Part shown: positions 1 through 9,421 of the stretch, piece by piece | How the letters are laid out: every line of letters begins with the position of its first letter | Position numbering within the stretch: position 1 is the first letter of the stretch | Assembly (NCBI RefSeq): GCF_004923295.1 | Contig: NZ_CP039639.1 | Coordinates: forward strand, 62,001-126,000 | Length of the DNA: 64,000 bases | Direction: 5' to 3' | DNA from: Azospirillum sp. TSH100 | GTDB taxonomy: Bacteria > Pseudomonadota > Alphaproteobacteria > Azospirillales > Azospirillaceae | Made by a program: the position numbers and the translations under genes | Notes under the pieces: model-generated | What the model was told of the DNA's origin: nothing | The model's input: only the letters and a program-made list of their open reading frames with translations | The model's database searches: none

Positions 1-95
1 ACGACCAGCTTCTTGTCGGCGGCCTGGACGCCGCCCAGTCCGATGAACAGCGCCGCAGCGGCGGTGGCGGCGGAGATCACCCATTTCCTGGACAT
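1..95 (-). CDS. Secreted/periplasmic protein, N-terminal fragment
   Basis: Only the first 31 codons are in the window; the gene runs off the left edge. The start is the ATG at 95, preceded by an AGGGAG ribosome-binding site. The fragment has a basic start (MSRKW), an Ala-rich hydrophobic core and an Ala-X-Ala-like cleavage site (VQAAD) near residue 25, so it is an exported protein. The mature start (ADKKLVV) is the kind seen in periplasmic solute-binding proteins, but the fragment is too short to prove that. An operator-like element shared with araB and chvE lies about 150 bp upstream (245–290), which suggests this gene belongs to the same sugar-responsive regulon. Confidence 0.7.
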   Translation of the reverse strand, partial: MSRKWVISAATAAAALFIGLGGVQAADKKLV

Positions 96-244
96 CCGAT
101 TCACTCCCTAGAGGATTTATGGCGAGGTTTTATTGCGGTGATTGGAGGAGGGGCAGGCGACGGGACGGGGCGCGGAAAGATCGTGATCGCAGCCCGGTCC
201 GAATTTGTTCGTCACGCCTACTTTAAGTACGTAGAACCATAACT

Positions 245-290
245 GTCCAATACGATTCTCGACCGATGCGATCCCGAAAAGGATATATCC
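245..290 (-). promoter_or_regulatory. Composite LysR-type operator, copy 1
   Basis: Plus-strand reading gives GTCCAATACGA at 245–255 and TGCGATCCCGAAA at 267–279, with TATCC at 286–290. The two blocks are 22 bp apart start to start, exactly as in the araB copy (5417–5460). By eye about 25 of the first 35 positions match. It lies about 150 bp upstream of the gene cut at position 95. Assignment to the LysR regulator at 5509 is inferred. Confidence 0.5.
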
Positions 291-317
291 AGCCGAAGAT
301 CTCACCTGGAATTGGAT

Positions 318-351
318 AAAAAAATGGCCGGGCGGCAAACGCAGCCCGGCC
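318..351 (-). terminator. Rho-independent terminator downstream of the porin
   Basis: GGCCGGGC (326–333) pairs perfectly with GCCCGGCC (344–351) around a 10-nt loop. On the minus strand the stem is followed by seven U residues (A's at 318–324). A second perfect 9-bp hairpin sits just before it (CCCCGCTTC 361–369 with GAAGCGGGG 375–383). Both are downstream of the porin gene and upstream of the promoter region of the gene at 95. Apart from these hairpins and the element at 245–290, nothing else was recognised in the 96–545 gap. Confidence 0.75.
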
Positions 352-545
352 GTCAGGAGACCCCGCTTCGCTCTGAAGCGGGGCCGACGCACCCGAGGGA
401 GAGCGCGCCGGGACGCGACCGCCGCGGTGGGATGGACAAGATCGCCGCGGCGGCGCGAAGCCGAAGGAGAAGAAAAAGGCCAGGACGTCAGTTGGCCCTT
501 TTTCAGAGCCCGAGGCTCTTAACCCGAGGTTTCGAGCCCGGGCTA

Positions 546-1700
546 TTAGAATGCGAGATCGGTGCGGATGATGAAGATGTCGCCCTTGTCGCTGTTTGCG
601 GCGACGTCGGAGCTGAGCTTGAAGTGGTTGTATTCGGGCGCGACGCTGAAGCCGGGTGCGACGACATACTTGGCGCCGACGGTGAACAGCTCGAACTTGC
701 TGCGGCCGCGGACGGTGAGGTCGCCGGCATCCTTGGCGTTCAGGTAGCCGACACCGAGCGTGGTGGCGCCGAAGGTGTACTGGGCGCCGGCGGTCCAGAC
801 GTCCTGCTTCTCGCGGCTGACGATGGTGGCGCTGGACTTGGCATAGCCGCTGTCGCCCGACCAGGCATAGCTGCCTCCGATCTTGAAGCCGGCATAGGCC
901 AGCGTCAGGCCGGCATGGGTCGAGGACAGATCGTCGAAGCTCGCCGCCGGGGTGGTGGTGGAGTTCTTGGCCTGGCCGCCGAGATAGAACAGGCTGCCGT
1001 TGACCGCCACGCCGCCCAGCGTGTTGGTGTAGGTGCCGCCGACTTCATAGACGTCGCGGTAGGCGCCGGTGCGGTTGGCGGAGGCCAGCGCCAGCTTGGA
1101 GCGGTTGATGTCGGTGTTGCTGCTGTCCGAGGAGGGCTGGTAGGAGGCGCCGAACTTGAAGCCGGCGAATTCCGGGGTCCAGTAGGTGGCGCGGGTGGCG
1201 CTGTTGCCGGAGATCAGCGCGCGGATGTTGCCGATGGTGACCGGCGCGTTGGCGGCGCTGTTGCCGAGCCAGGACGGGAAGGAGCCGTCGACGCCGCCGG
1301 TGCCCCAGTCGGACGGGGCGATCACGCCGCTGTCGTCGCTGGGGCCGTTCTCGACACCCAGATGCACAGTGCCGAAGCTGCCGTTGACGAACATGAAGGC
1401 GCGGTCATTGGTGACGGTGCGGACGTTGCCCGTGCCGTTCTCCGCCAGCAGGCGGATGCGGGCGCCGTATTCCAGCCCGTTGTCGGCCTTGGCCTTCGGC
1501 GTCACCAGCAAGCGCAGGCGGTTGCGGAACTCGGTGTTGCGCAGGCCGCTGTCACGGTCCTGGTTGACGTAGCCGCCCTCGAAATAGGCGTCGCCGCCAA
1601 GCGTGATGTCGAACTTCGACTGGGCCGAGGCCGAACCGGCCCCCATGACCAAGGCGAGAGAAAGGGTGGCTGCTCCAAGCAGCAGAGCGGATCTCACCAT
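546..1700 (-). CDS. Outer-membrane porin (Gram-negative porin family)
   Basis: The 384-residue protein begins with a clear signal peptide (about residues 1–26, ending GSASAQ). The mature part is rich in Gly, Tyr, Asn and Thr with alternating beta-strand character, and the C-terminus is Ala-Phe, the usual terminal aromatic residue for outer-membrane barrel insertion. Phrases such as FRNRLRL and FGTVHLG fit the 16-stranded general porins of alphaproteobacteria. It would allow passive entry of small hydrophilic solutes. It lies 140 bp downstream of araE on the same strand, so it could be the last gene of the arabinose operon and act as its outer-membrane channel, but it may have its own promoter. 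The terminator at 318–351 follows it. Substrate preference cannot be read from sequence. Confidence 0.85.
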   Translation of the reverse strand: MVRSALLLGAATLSLALVMGAGSASAQSKFDITLGGDAYFEGGYVNQDRDSGLRNTEFRNRLRLLVTPKAKADNGLEYGARIRLLAENGTGNVRTVTNDRAFMFVNGSFGTVHLGVENGPSDDSGVIAPSDWGTGGVDGSFPSWLGNSAANAPVTIGNIRALISGNSATRATYWTPEFAGFKFGASYQPSSDSSNTDINRSKLALASANRTGAYRDVYEVGGTYTNTLGGVAVNGSLFYLGGQAKNSTTTPAASFDDLSSTHAGLTLAYAGFKIGGSYAWSGDSGYAKSSATIVSREKQDVWTAGAQYTFGATTLGVGYLNAKDAGDLTVRGRSKFELFTVGAKYVVAPGFSVAPEYNHFKLSSDVAANSDKGDIFIIRTDLAF

Positions 1701-1804
1701 CAGGATTTCCTCTTTTAACGTTGCTTGTTATTGCGTCCAAGGTGCCAAACCGGAGCGGTCCTGCGGCCATCCTCCCGGCGGTCGGCCAGGTGGGGACGGC
1801 GATC

Positions 1805-1829
1805 CTGCGTCAGCGCTCCCCTGACGCAG
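1805..1829 (-). other. Intercistronic hairpin between araE and the porin
   Basis: CTGCGTCAG (1805–1813) and CTGACGCAG (1821–1829) form a perfect 9-bp stem with a 7-nt loop, about 12 bp downstream of the araE stop. There is no U-run, so it is more likely an mRNA-stabilising or partial-termination hairpin than a full terminator. Confidence 0.45.
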
Positions 1830-1840
1830 CGAGGCGGTGT

Positions 1841-3421
1841 TCACTCCTTGCCGAGGGTTCCGTCGACCCTGCGCCACAGCGCGAGCGGATTGCCGTCGCG
1901 CAGGGCTTCCGGCAGCAGCTCTGCGGGGATGTCCTGATAGCAGACCGGGCGGAGGAAGCGGCGGATCGCCAGCGTGCCGACCGAGGTGCTGCGCGGGTCC
2001 GACGTCGCCGGGAACGGACCGCCATGCACCATCGCGTGGCAGACCTCGACCCCCGTCGGCCAGCCATTCGCCAGGATGCGGCCGGCCTTGCGCTCCAGCG
2101 TCGGGATCAGACCCGCCACCGCCGCCTTGTCCTCGGCATCCATCTGCACCGTCGCCGTCAGCTGTCCTTCCAGACGCTCGGCAACCGCCGTCATCGCCGC
2201 CACGTCCGGGCAGCGGATCAGCAGCGACGCGGCGCCGAACACCTCCTCCTGCAACTCCGTATCAGCCAGGAAGGCCTCAGCCGTCGTGGTGAAGAAGGCC
2301 GCCTGCGCCTGGTTCGGCCCGCTGCAGGCCAGACCGCGGGCCAGCGTCTCCACCGCAGCGCTGTCGGCCAGCTTCGCCACGCCGCTGTCGAAGGCGGCAT
2401 GGATGCCCGGCGTCAGCATGGTCGAGGCGGCGCTGCCACCCAGAGCCTCCACCGCCGCCGCGACGAAGCGGTCGAGGTCCGGACCCTCCACCGCCAGCAG
2501 GATGCCGGGGTTGGTGCAGAATTGGCCGGCGCCCATGGTCAGCGAGGCGACGAAGGCCTTGCCCAGCGCCTCGGCGCGCGACGCCAGCGCCGCCGGCATC
2601 AGGAAGACCGGGTTGATGCTGCTCATCTCGGCATAGACCGGGATCGGCTCCGGCCGCCTGGCCGCCACCCCCATCAGCGCCACCCCGCCGCCGCGCGAGC
2701 CGGTGAAGCCGACCGCCTTGATGCGCGGATCGGCGACCAGCGCCGTGCCGATGTCCCGGCCATTGCCGAACAGCAGCGAGAAGACGCCCTCGGGCAGGCC
2801 GCAGGAGGCGACCGCCGCCTGGACGGCGCGGCCGACCAGTTCCGAGGTGCCGGGGTGGGCGCCATGGCCCTTGACCACCACCGGGCAGCCGGCGGCGAAG
2901 GCCGACGCGGTGTCGCCGCCCGCCACCGAGAAGGCCAGCGGGAAGTTCGACGCGCCGAACACCGCGACCGGTCCCAGCGGGATGTGGCGCTGACGCAGGT
3001 CGGCGCGCGGCAGCGGCGCGCGCGCCGGCATGGCGGGATCGATGCGGGCCTCGAGCCAGCTGCCCTCGCGCACGACCTGGGCGAACAGGCGGAGCTGACC
3101 GACGGTGCGGCCGCGCTCGCCCTCCAGACGGGCGCGCGGCAGGCCGGTCTCGGCCATGGCGCGGGTGATGAGGTCGTCGCCGATGTCGAGGATGTTCTGG
3201 GCGACCGTCTCCAGGAAGGCGGCGCGTTGCTCCAGGCCGGTTTCGCGGAAGGCGTCGAAGGCGGCCCAGGCCAGCGCGCAGGCACGCTCGACCTCGGCGG
3301 CACCGCCGCCGCCGAACACGGGCTCCAGCGCCTCGCCCGTGGCGGGGTCAAAGCCGCGGAACTCGCTCTGGCTGCCGCGATGCGCCTGGGCGCCGATCAG
3401 CATCTCGCCGGTGATGGTCAT
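1841..3421 (-). CDS. araE: Alpha-ketoglutaric semialdehyde (2,5-dioxopentanoate) dehydrogenase
   Basis: This 526-residue aldehyde dehydrogenase oxidises 2-oxoglutarate semialdehyde to 2-oxoglutarate with NAD(P)+, the last step of non-phosphorylating pentose (and hexarate) breakdown. The start chosen is the ATG at 3421 (MTITGEML); an open frame extends further upstream but only overlaps araD in antisense-like low-complexity sequence. Family landmarks are the nucleotide-binding GFTGSRGGG, the general-base segment EMSSINP and the catalytic Cys in GQFCTNPG. The length and the MTITG-type start fit the KGSADH subgroup rather than generic aldehyde dehydrogenases. It is the third gene of araB-araD-araE, 29 bp after araD. 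The araE name follows the Azospirillum brasilense nomenclature; the assignment rests on family plus context. Confidence 0.88.
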   Translation of the reverse strand: MTITGEMLIGAQAHRGSQSEFRGFDPATGEALEPVFGGGGAAEVERACALAWAAFDAFRETGLEQRAAFLETVAQNILDIGDDLITRAMAETGLPRARLEGERGRTVGQLRLFAQVVREGSWLEARIDPAMPARAPLPRADLRQRHIPLGPVAVFGASNFPLAFSVAGGDTASAFAAGCPVVVKGHGAHPGTSELVGRAVQAAVASCGLPEGVFSLLFGNGRDIGTALVADPRIKAVGFTGSRGGGVALMGVAARRPEPIPVYAEMSSINPVFLMPAALASRAEALGKAFVASLTMGAGQFCTNPGILLAVEGPDLDRFVAAAVEALGGSAASTMLTPGIHAAFDSGVAKLADSAAVETLARGLACSGPNQAQAAFFTTTAEAFLADTELQEEVFGAASLLIRCPDVAAMTAVAERLEGQLTATVQMDAEDKAAVAGLIPTLERKAGRILANGWPTGVEVCHAMVHGGPFPATSDPRSTSVGTLAIRRFLRPVCYQDIPAELLPEALRDGNPLALWRRVDGTLGKE

Positions 3422-3450
3422 GTACGGTGTCTCCTTGGCTCGATGGCCGC

Positions 3451-4377
3451 TCAGCGCGCCCAGCGCAGCACCAGCGGATCGAGCCGCTTGGCGGCGTCCA
3501 GCAGGCCTTCGCGGCTGATGGGGTGCGGGCTGGCCATCGGGTGGCGCATCGCGTCGGACTTGATGACGCCGCCCTCCTTCATCAGGATCTTGGCGGTGGC
3601 GATGCCGCACTGGCGGTTCTCGTGGTTGATCAGCGGCAGCCAGCGCCCATAGGCGGCCACCGCCGCCTCACGGTCGCCGGCCAGGTAGGGATCGACGATC
3701 TGGCGGATGCCGTCCGGATAGCCGCCGCCGGTCATGGCACCGGTGGCGCCGGCGTCGAGGTCGGCCAGCAGGGTGATCGCCTCCTCGCCGTCCCACGGCC
3801 CCTCGATGGCGTCGCCGCCCAGCTCGATCAGGGTGCGCAGCTTGGCCGCCGCCTGCGGCACCTCGATCTTGAAATAGGAGACGTTGGCGATCTCGCGCGC
3901 CATGCGGGCCAGCAGCGGGGCCGGCAGCGGCGTGCCGCTGACCGGCGCGTCCTGGATCATGATCGGAATGTCGATGGCGTCGGACACCCGCTGGAAAAAC
4001 TCGACGATTCCCGCCTCCGGCACGCGGATGGTGGCGCCGTGATAGGGCGGCATCACCATGACCATCGCGGCCCCCAGATCCTGGGCGCGGCGGCTGCGGT
4101 CGGCGCAGGCGCGGGTGCTGAAATGGGTGGTGGTGACGATCACCGGCACCCGGCCGGCGACATGGGACAGCATCGTCTCCATCAGCACCGTGCGCTCGTC
4201 GTCGGTCAGCACGAACTGTTCGGAGAAGTTGGCGAGGATGCACAGGCCGGTGGAGCCGGCGTCGATCATGAAATCGACGCAGCGCTTCTGACCATCGAGG
4301 TCCAGTTCTCCCGATTCGGTGAAGATGGTGGGGACGACTGGGAAGACGCCACGATAGGGGCGGGCGCTGGACGACAT
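3451..4377 (-). CDS. araD: L-2-keto-3-deoxyarabonate dehydratase (DHDPS/NAL family)
   Basis: The 308-residue protein is a (beta/alpha)8 lyase of the dihydrodipicolinate synthase/N-acetylneuraminate lyase superfamily. In the L-arabinose pathway of Azospirillum it converts L-2-keto-3-deoxyarabonate to alpha-ketoglutaric semialdehyde. The substrate of AraE, encoded next, is therefore its product. The Schiff-base lysine is visible in SYFKIEV, and the VPTIF start and the GAxGAMTGGG segment near the C-terminus fit the family. The start is the ATG at 4377 ([10 protein letters not shown]); longer in-frame extension upstream overlaps araB and looks non-coding. The gene lies 49 bp downstream of araB. 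Members of this superfamily also include KDG aldolases, so the dehydratase call depends on the neighbours. Confidence 0.85.
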   Translation of the reverse strand: MSSSARPYRGVFPVVPTIFTESGELDLDGQKRCVDFMIDAGSTGLCILANFSEQFVLTDDERTVLMETMLSHVAGRVPVIVTTTHFSTRACADRSRRAQDLGAAMVMVMPPYHGATIRVPEAGIVEFFQRVSDAIDIPIMIQDAPVSGTPLPAPLLARMAREIANVSYFKIEVPQAAAKLRTLIELGGDAIEGPWDGEEAITLLADLDAGATGAMTGGGYPDGIRQIVDPYLAGDREAAVAAYGRWLPLINHENRQCGIATAKILMKEGGVIKSDAMRHPMASPHPISREGLLDAAKRLDPLVLRWAR

Positions 4378-4426
4378 GGCGGTAGGGTCCTTCCTCGAAA
4401 TCTTAAGCGACAGTGGGCGCAACGGT

Positions 4427-5320
4427 TCAGGAGCGCAGGCTTCCGAACCCGCAGGGCGGAAGGCCGCGCACGCCCGGATCACACTCGAACAGCGATCCTG
4501 CCAGCGGCTCCTCATCCCGGCCATGCGCCGCGGTGGTGATGAACAGCCGGTCCAGGTCCGGACCGGCGAAAACGCAGGAGGTGACGCGGGACACCGGCAG
4601 CGCGACCGCGCGGTCCAGGGTCCCGTCGGGGCGGAACCGGCTGACGCGGGCACCGTCCCAATGGGCGATCCACAGGCCGCCCTCGGCATCGCAGGTCATG
4701 CCGTCGGGATAGCCGTCGGCCTCGGTGAAGCGGATATGGACACGCTTGCCCGACAGGCCGCCGTCGGCGCCGATGTCGAAGGCATAGACGGTCCGCGCCG
4801 CGCTGTCGGTGTGGTAGATCGTCCGGCCGTCCGGCGACAGCGCCGGGCCGTTGGCGACGGTGTAGCCGGTGTCGACCTGCGTGACCGAGCCGCCTCCCGC
4901 CCCATCGGCGTCGATGCGGTAGAAGCTGCCGGCCGGCGCCTCCTCCGCATCGTCCATGCTGCCGATCCACAGCCGGCCCAGGGCGTCGGCCTTGCCGTCG
5001 TTCAGGCGGTTGCCGAACCCGTCGGGCTCGATTCGGGCAATCTCCCCGGTGATCGTCACCTGACCAGGCTCCAGCCGCAGCCGGACCACCCGGCGCGAGC
5101 GCAGGCCGGCGATGAAGCCGTCGCCATCGGCGCTTTCCACCAGCCAGCAGGCGGCATCCTCCAGTTCCCACCCCGCCTGCGAACCGTCGGACAGGCCGCG
5201 GCGCAGGATGCGGGATCCCCGGATGTCGACGAAATAGACGGCATCCTGCCGCGGGGACCAGAGCGGACCTTCCCCCAGCAGCGCCCGGACCTGCCAGACG
5301 CAACGCGCTTCCTGCGCCAT
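4427..5320 (-). CDS. araB: L-arabinolactonase (SMP-30/gluconolactonase family)
   Basis: This 297-residue six-bladed beta-propeller hydrolase opens L-arabino-gamma-lactone to L-arabonate. SMP-30 family signatures are present in order: the metal ligand Glu in LGEGPLW near residue 17, NRLNDGKADALGRLWIGS, YHTDS, and the YPDGMTCDAEGGLWIA segment with the conserved Asp ligand. It is the first gene of the minus-strand araBDE unit and is divergent from the LysR gene, with a 188-bp shared promoter region holding a composite operator 97 bp upstream of the start. This araB is the Azospirillum lactonase, not the ribulokinase of enteric bacteria. Lactones of D-xylose, D-galactose or D-fucose are possible alternative substrates. 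Confidence 0.87.
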   Translation of the reverse strand: MAQEARCVWQVRALLGEGPLWSPRQDAVYFVDIRGSRILRRGLSDGSQAGWELEDAACWLVESADGDGFIAGLRSRRVVRLRLEPGQVTITGEIARIEPDGFGNRLNDGKADALGRLWIGSMDDAEEAPAGSFYRIDADGAGGGSVTQVDTGYTVANGPALSPDGRTIYHTDSAARTVYAFDIGADGGLSGKRVHIRFTEADGYPDGMTCDAEGGLWIAHWDGARVSRFRPDGTLDRAVALPVSRVTSCVFAGPDLDRLFITTAAHGRDEEPLAGSLFECDPGVRGLPPCGFGSLRS

Positions 5321-5416
5321 GCCGCTTTACTCCCCCATCGCCCCGATGGCCGCTCCCGACAGCGGCCTTTTTAAATTTTGTTGACGGCCCAAACGATAAG
5401 GGGCCTCTTGATAATC

Positions 5417-5460
5417 GTCCAATATGAAGATCGGCGCTTGCGATACCAAATGTCGTATCC
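5417..5460 (-). promoter_or_regulatory. Composite LysR-type operator, copy 2 (araB/lysR divergent promoter)
   Basis: GTCCAATATGA (5417–5427) is followed 22 bp on by TGCGATACCAAA (5439–5450) and TATCC (5456–5460). Within it, GATAC (5442–5446) and GTATC (5455–5459) form a perfect inverted repeat with an 8-bp spacer. The dyad half lies away from araB and next to the LysR start (49 bp), the arrangement expected for a LysR recognition site that activates one gene and autoregulates the other. Confidence 0.6.
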
Positions 5461-5508
5461 CCGACATCCCGCGATCAAGGCGTCCCCGCCCATCGGAGGC
5501 ATCCGCCC

Positions 5509-6537
5509 GTGACCACCCAACGTTTCGCGCCGAACTGGTTCCAGAAGGCGAGGCTGAAGCTGCGCCATCTCCAGCTGTTCGCGGCGCTCGACGAGCACCG
5601 CAACCTGCACCGCGCCGCCGCCAGCCTGAACATGTCGCAGCCCGCCGCCTCCAAACTGCTGGGCGACCTGGAGGAGACGCTGGGGATCGAGCTGTTCGAC
5701 CGGCACGGCCGCGGGATCGAGCCGAACTGGTACGGCAGCATGATGATCCGCCATGCCCGGATGATCCTCAGCGAGTTGCAGGAGACGGGTGAGGAGCTGA
5801 ACACCCTGCTCGCCGGCCACAGCGGCCGGGTGTCGATCGGCACCGTCATGGCCCCGGCGGTGGAGCTGATGGTGCCGGTCATCAGCAGCCTGACCCGCGA
5901 GCATCCCAACCTGAAGATCGCCGTGGCGGTGGAGACCAGCGACGTGCTGGCCGACCGGGTCCGCCAGGGGGTGATGGATTTCGCCATCGGCCGCCTGCCC
6001 GGCCATTTCGACCCCACCGCCTTCGAATATCAGGAGATCAGCAGCGAGGAGCTGTGCTTCATCTGCCGCGACGGCAACCCGCTGCTGCGGCTCGGCCGTC
6101 CGCTGACCGCCGCCGACCTGACCGACGCCACCTGGATCCTCCAGCCCGTCGGCACCCTGCTGCGCGACCGGGTGGAGGCGCTGTTCCGCGCCGAAGGCGC
6201 CCGGTTGCCGCACAAGGTGATCGAAAGCGCCTCTCCCGTCATCTCCATGGCGATGGTGGCGGAAACCGATTCGGTGACCGTCTTCGCCCGCGCTCTCGCC
6301 CAGGTGTTCTCGCCCAGCGGCTGCTGCGCCATCATGCCCTTCCACAAGCGTTTCAGCGTCGAGCCTTATGGCATCTTCTGGCTGAAGGACCGGCCGCTGT
6401 CGCCGGGCGCCCGCACCGTGCTGTCGGCGGTGCGCGCAGCGTCGGAGCGCAAGATGCGGCAGAAGGCGGCGGCCACCCCGACCGCCGTGATGGTCGATAC
6501 CGAAATTCATATCGATTTGCCGAATAATCATATTTGA
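5509..6537 (+). CDS. LysR-family transcriptional regulator of the pentose genes
   Basis: The 342-residue protein has an N-terminal winged helix-turn-helix (about residues 15–75) with the family motif HRNLHRAAASLNMSQPAASK, and a periplasmic-binding-protein-like effector domain from about residue 100 (GRVSIGTV onward). It is similar in layout to the GbpR-type LysR regulators found next to chvE in Agrobacterium and Azospirillum, which respond to sugars such as arabinose, fucose and galactose. It lies between divergent araB and chvE, with operator-like elements on both sides; the second is inside its own 3' end. The GTG/ATG choice is simple: the ATG at 5509 (MTTQRF). The effector is inferred, not visible; a pentose or a pathway intermediate is most likely. 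Confidence 0.85.
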   Translation: MTTQRFAPNWFQKARLKLRHLQLFAALDEHRNLHRAAASLNMSQPAASKLLGDLEETLGIELFDRHGRGIEPNWYGSMMIRHARMILSELQETGEELNTLLAGHSGRVSIGTVMAPAVELMVPVISSLTREHPNLKIAVAVETSDVLADRVRQGVMDFAIGRLPGHFDPTAFEYQEISSEELCFICRDGNPLLRLGRPLTAADLTDATWILQPVGTLLRDRVEALFRAEGARLPHKVIESASPVISMAMVAETDSVTVFARALAQVFSPSGCCAIMPFHKRFSVEPYGIFWLKDRPLSPGARTVLSAVRAASERKMRQKAAATPTAVMVDTEIHIDLPNNHI

Positions 6538-6538
6538 C
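6496..6538 (+). promoter_or_regulatory. Composite LysR-type operator, copy 3 (chvE promoter)
   Basis: GATAC (6496–6500) and ATATC (6509–6513) form the same inverted repeat with an 8-bp spacer as at araB, with one mismatch. TCATATTTGAC (6528–6538) is the reverse complement of GTCAAATATGA, matching the other half of the araB element. The element is thus inverted relative to copies 1 and 2, so that its half-site order again points at the gene it precedes (chvE, 118 bp away). It overlaps the last codons of the LysR gene. Confidence 0.55.
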
Positions 6539-6655
6539 AGTTATGGGAAAAGGGAGGATTGCTAGGGACACCAACCATCGCGTCAAACGCCATCCGCGCC
6601 ACAGAACGCGGGGGCGGCGTATCGCGTGCCGTAGTAACGGGGAGGATTCCGGTCC

Positions 6656-7744
6656 ATGTCGTCCGCTAAGCGCATTTCCATCACTTCCAAATTCGCCGGC
6701 CTCGCCGTCGGCATTCTGGTCGCCACCGGCGCCGGTGCCCCGGCCATGGCCCAGACCAAGCCGACCGTCGGCATCTCCATGCCGACCAAGTCGTCGGCGC
6801 GCTGGATCGACGACGGCAACAACATGGTCAAGTATTTCCAGGAAAAGGGATACAAGACCGACCTGCAATATGCAGAGGACGACATCCCCAACCAGCTCGC
6901 CCAGATCGAGAACATGGTCACCAAGAACGAAAAGGTTCTGGTGATCGCCGCCATCGACGGGACGACGCTGACCGACGTGCTGCAGAAGGCGGCGGAGCAG
7001 GGTGTGAAGGTCATCGCCTACGACCGCCTGATCCGCGGTTCGGCCAATGTCGACTACTACGCCACCTTCGACAACTTCCAGGTCGGCGTCCTCCAGGCCT
7101 CCTACATCGAGAAGGCGCTGGGCCTGAAGGACGGCAAGGGTCCGTTCAACATCGAGCTGTTCGGCGGTTCGCCCGACGACAACAACGCCTACTTCTTCTA
7201 CAACGGCGCCATGTCGGTGCTGCAGCCCTACATCGACAGCGGCAAGCTGAAGGTCGGCAGCGGCCAGGTCGGCATGGACAAGGTGTCGACCCTGCGCTGG
7301 GACGGCGCCGTCGCCCAGGCCCGCATGGACAATCTGCTGAGCGCCTATTACGGCAACAAGCGGGTGGACGCCGTGCTGTCGCCCTATGACGGTCTCAGCA
7401 TCGGCATCATCTCCTCGCTGAAGGGCGTCGGCTACGGCTCGGCCTCGCAGCCGATGCCGGTCGTCACCGGCCAGGACGCCGAGGTGCAGTCGGTCAAGTC
7501 GATCCTGGCGGGGGAGCAGCGCTCGACCGTCTTCAAGGACACCCGCGAACTGGCGAAGGTCACGGTTGGCATGGTCGATGACCTGCTGGCCGGCCGCACC
7601 CCGCAGGTCAACGACACCAAGACCTACGACAACGGCAAGAAGGTCGTCCCCTCCTATCTGCTGAAGCCGGTGCTGGTCGACGCCACGAACTGGAAGCAGG
7701 TCCTGGTCGACGGCGGCTACTACAAGGAATCGCAGATCAAGTGA
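6656..7744 (+). CDS. chvE: ChvE/SbpA-type periplasmic sugar-binding protein
   Basis: The 362-residue precursor has a signal peptide cleaved after about residue 32 (APAMA|Q). The mature protein is a type I periplasmic-binding fold starting [16 protein letters not shown], close to Agrobacterium ChvE and Azospirillum SbpA. Sugar-contacting segments of the family are recognisable, including [19 protein letters not shown] and VVTGQDAE. It should deliver L-arabinose, D-galactose, D-fucose or related aldoses to GguAB. In Agrobacterium and Azospirillum the same protein also triggers chemotaxis, which fits the chemoreceptor gene in this operon. It is the first gene of the plus-strand unit and is followed by a strong hairpin at 7751–7790. 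A GGGGAGGATT-like ribosome-binding site precedes the ATG. Confidence 0.93.
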   Translation: MSSAKRISITSKFAGLAVGILVATGAGAPAMAQTKPTVGISMPTKSSARWIDDGNNMVKYFQEKGYKTDLQYAEDDIPNQLAQIENMVTKNEKVLVIAAIDGTTLTDVLQKAAEQGVKVIAYDRLIRGSANVDYYATFDNFQVGVLQASYIEKALGLKDGKGPFNIELFGGSPDDNNAYFFYNGAMSVLQPYIDSGKLKVGSGQVGMDKVSTLRWDGAVAQARMDNLLSAYYGNKRVDAVLSPYDGLSIGIISSLKGVGYGSASQPMPVVTGQDAEVQSVKSILAGEQRSTVFKDTRELAKVTVGMVDDLLAGRTPQVNDTKTYDNGKKVVPSYLLKPVLVDATNWKQVLVDGGYYKESQIK

Positions 7745-7750
7745 GTGAAC

Positions 7751-7790
7751 GGCGCGGAAGCGGGGGCCGGATGGCCCCCGCTTCCGCGCC
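7751..7790 (+). other. Strong intercistronic hairpin between chvE and gguA
   Basis: An 18-bp perfect stem (7751–7768 with 7773–7790) closes a 4-nt GGAT loop directly after the chvE stop. There is no U-run. In binding-protein transporter operons such hairpins protect the upstream transcript or cut readthrough, so the binding protein is made in excess over the membrane components; that role is inferred here. Confidence 0.7.
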
Positions 7791-7840
7791 ACGCCCAACG
7801 GCAGGTCGAACCGTACAGCCGGGCGATCGGGGATTTATCC

Positions 7841-9421
7841 ATGGACAGCATTCTTGAGATGCGCGGCATCACAAAGACGTTTCCGGGCGTCAAGGCGCTC
7901 GACAACGTCAACCTCTCGGTCCGCGAGGGGGAGATCCACGCGCTGATCGGCGAAAACGGCGCCGGCAAATCGACGCTGATGAAGGTGCTCAGCGGCGTCT
8001 ACCCGCACGGCACCTACGAGGGCGAAATCCGCTTCCGCGGCCAGCCCGTCGCCTTTCGCGGCATCGCCGACAGCGAGAAGCTGGGCATCATCATCATCCA
8101 CCAGGAACTGGCGCTGGTGCCGCTGCTGTCGATCACCGAGAATCTGTTTCTCGGCAACGAACAGGCGAAACGGGGCCGGATCGACTGGGTCGCCGCCACC
8201 GCGCGCGCGCGTGAACTGCTGCGCATGGTCGGGCTGACCGATTCGCCGGAGACGCTCATCACCGACATCGGCGTCGGCAAGCAGCAGCTGGTGGAGATCG
8301 CCAAGGCCCTGTCCAAGCAGGTCAAGCTGCTGATCCTGGACGAGCCGACCGCCAGCCTGAACGAGAGCGACAGCGACGCGCTGCTGGCCCTGCTGCTGCG
8401 CTTCAAGGAACAGGGCATCTCCTCCATCCTGATCTCGCACAAGCTGAACGAGATCGCCAAGGTCGCCGACCGCGTCACCATCCTGCGCGACGGCACCACG
8501 GTGGAGACGCTGGACTGCCACGACGCACCGATCAGCCAGGACCGCATCATCAAGGGCATGGTCGGCCGCGACCTCGCCGACCGCTATCCGCGCCGCACCA
8601 GCAACCCGGGCAACATCCTGTTCGAGGTGAAGGGCTGGAGCGCCGACCACCCGATCCATGCCGGCCGCCGCATCGTCAAGGACATCGACCTGCATGTCCG
8701 CCGGGGCGAGGTGGTGGGCATCGCCGGCCTGATGGGCGCCGGCCGCACCGAATTCGCCATGAGCCTGTTCGGCCGCTCCTACGGCCGCAACATCCGGGGC
8801 CGGGCCTTCCTCGGCGGGCGCGAGATCGACGTGTCGACCATCCGCAAGGCGATGGACAACGGCCTCGCCTATGCCACCGAGGACCGCAAGCATTACGGCC
8901 TCGTGCTGGACAACGACATCCGCCATAACGTGACGCTGGCCAATCTGGACGGTGTGGCCAAGCGCGGCGTCATCCACCACGAGCGCGAGATCGAGGTCGC
9001 CAACGACTTCCGCCGCCGCCTGCGCATCCGCTGTTCCGACGTGTTCCAGCAGACGGTCAACCTGTCCGGCGGCAACCAGCAGAAGGTCGTGCTCAGCAAA
9101 TGGCTGTTCGCCGACCCGCAGGTGCTGATCCTGGACGAGCCGACCCGCGGCATCGACGTCGGCGCCAAATATGAAATCTACACCATCGTCAACCAGCTGG
9201 TGGCCGAAGGCCGCGGCGTCATCCTGATCTCGTCCGAACTGCCGGAGCTTCTCGGTGTCGCCGACCGCATCTATGTGATGAACGAAGGCGCGCTGGTCGC
9301 CGAGATGCCGGCGGCCGAGGCCAGCCAGGAAAAGATCATGCACGCCATCATGTCGTCCGCCTCGAAAGCCACGGCGGCGCGCGCCGCCGTCGCCGCTGCT
9401 GCCCGGGAGTCCCTGCAATGA
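7841..9421 (+). CDS. gguA: Sugar ABC transporter ATP-binding protein (two nucleotide-binding domains)
   Basis: This 526-residue protein is the duplicated ATPase of a CUT2-type sugar importer. The first domain has Walker [10 protein letters not shown] (about residues 36–44) and Walker [11 protein letters not shown], with the signature reduced to GVGKQQ. The second has a degenerate Walker A (GLMGAGRTE), an intact LSGGNQQK signature and LILDEPTRG. One canonical and one degenerate site is typical of the RbsA/XylG/GguA family. The start used is the ATG at 7841 (MDSILEMRG); an upstream in-frame extension covers the hairpin and is not coding. The stop overlaps the gguB start by 4 bp (ATGA), so the two are translationally coupled. 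It powers uptake of the sugar bound by ChvE. Confidence 0.92.
   Translation: MDSILEMRGITKTFPGVKALDNVNLSVREGEIHALIGENGAGKSTLMKVLSGVYPHGTYEGEIRFRGQPVAFRGIADSEKLGIIIIHQELALVPLLSITENLFLGNEQAKRGRIDWVAATARARELLRMVGLTDSPETLITDIGVGKQQLVEIAKALSKQVKLLILDEPTASLNESDSDALLALLLRFKEQGISSILISHKLNEIAKVADRVTILRDGTTVETLDCHDAPISQDRIIKGMVGRDLADRYPRRTSNPGNILFEVKGWSADHPIHAGRRIVKDIDLHVRRGEVVGIAGLMGAGRTEFAMSLFGRSYGRNIRGRAFLGGREIDVSTIRKAMDNGLAYATEDRKHYGLVLDNDIRHNVTLANLDGVAKRGVIHHEREIEVANDFRRRLRIRCSDVFQQTVNLSGGNQQKVVLSKWLFADPQVLILDEPTRGIDVGAKYEIYTIVNQLVAEGRGVILISSELPELLGVADRIYVMNEGALVAEMPAAEASQEKIMHAIMSSASKATAARAAVAAAARESLQ

Noticed and set aside
5371-6531. 386-codon frame antisense to the LysR gene
   Set aside because: His/Gln/Gly-rich shadow; the LysR helix-turn-helix and effector domain are clear on the plus strand.
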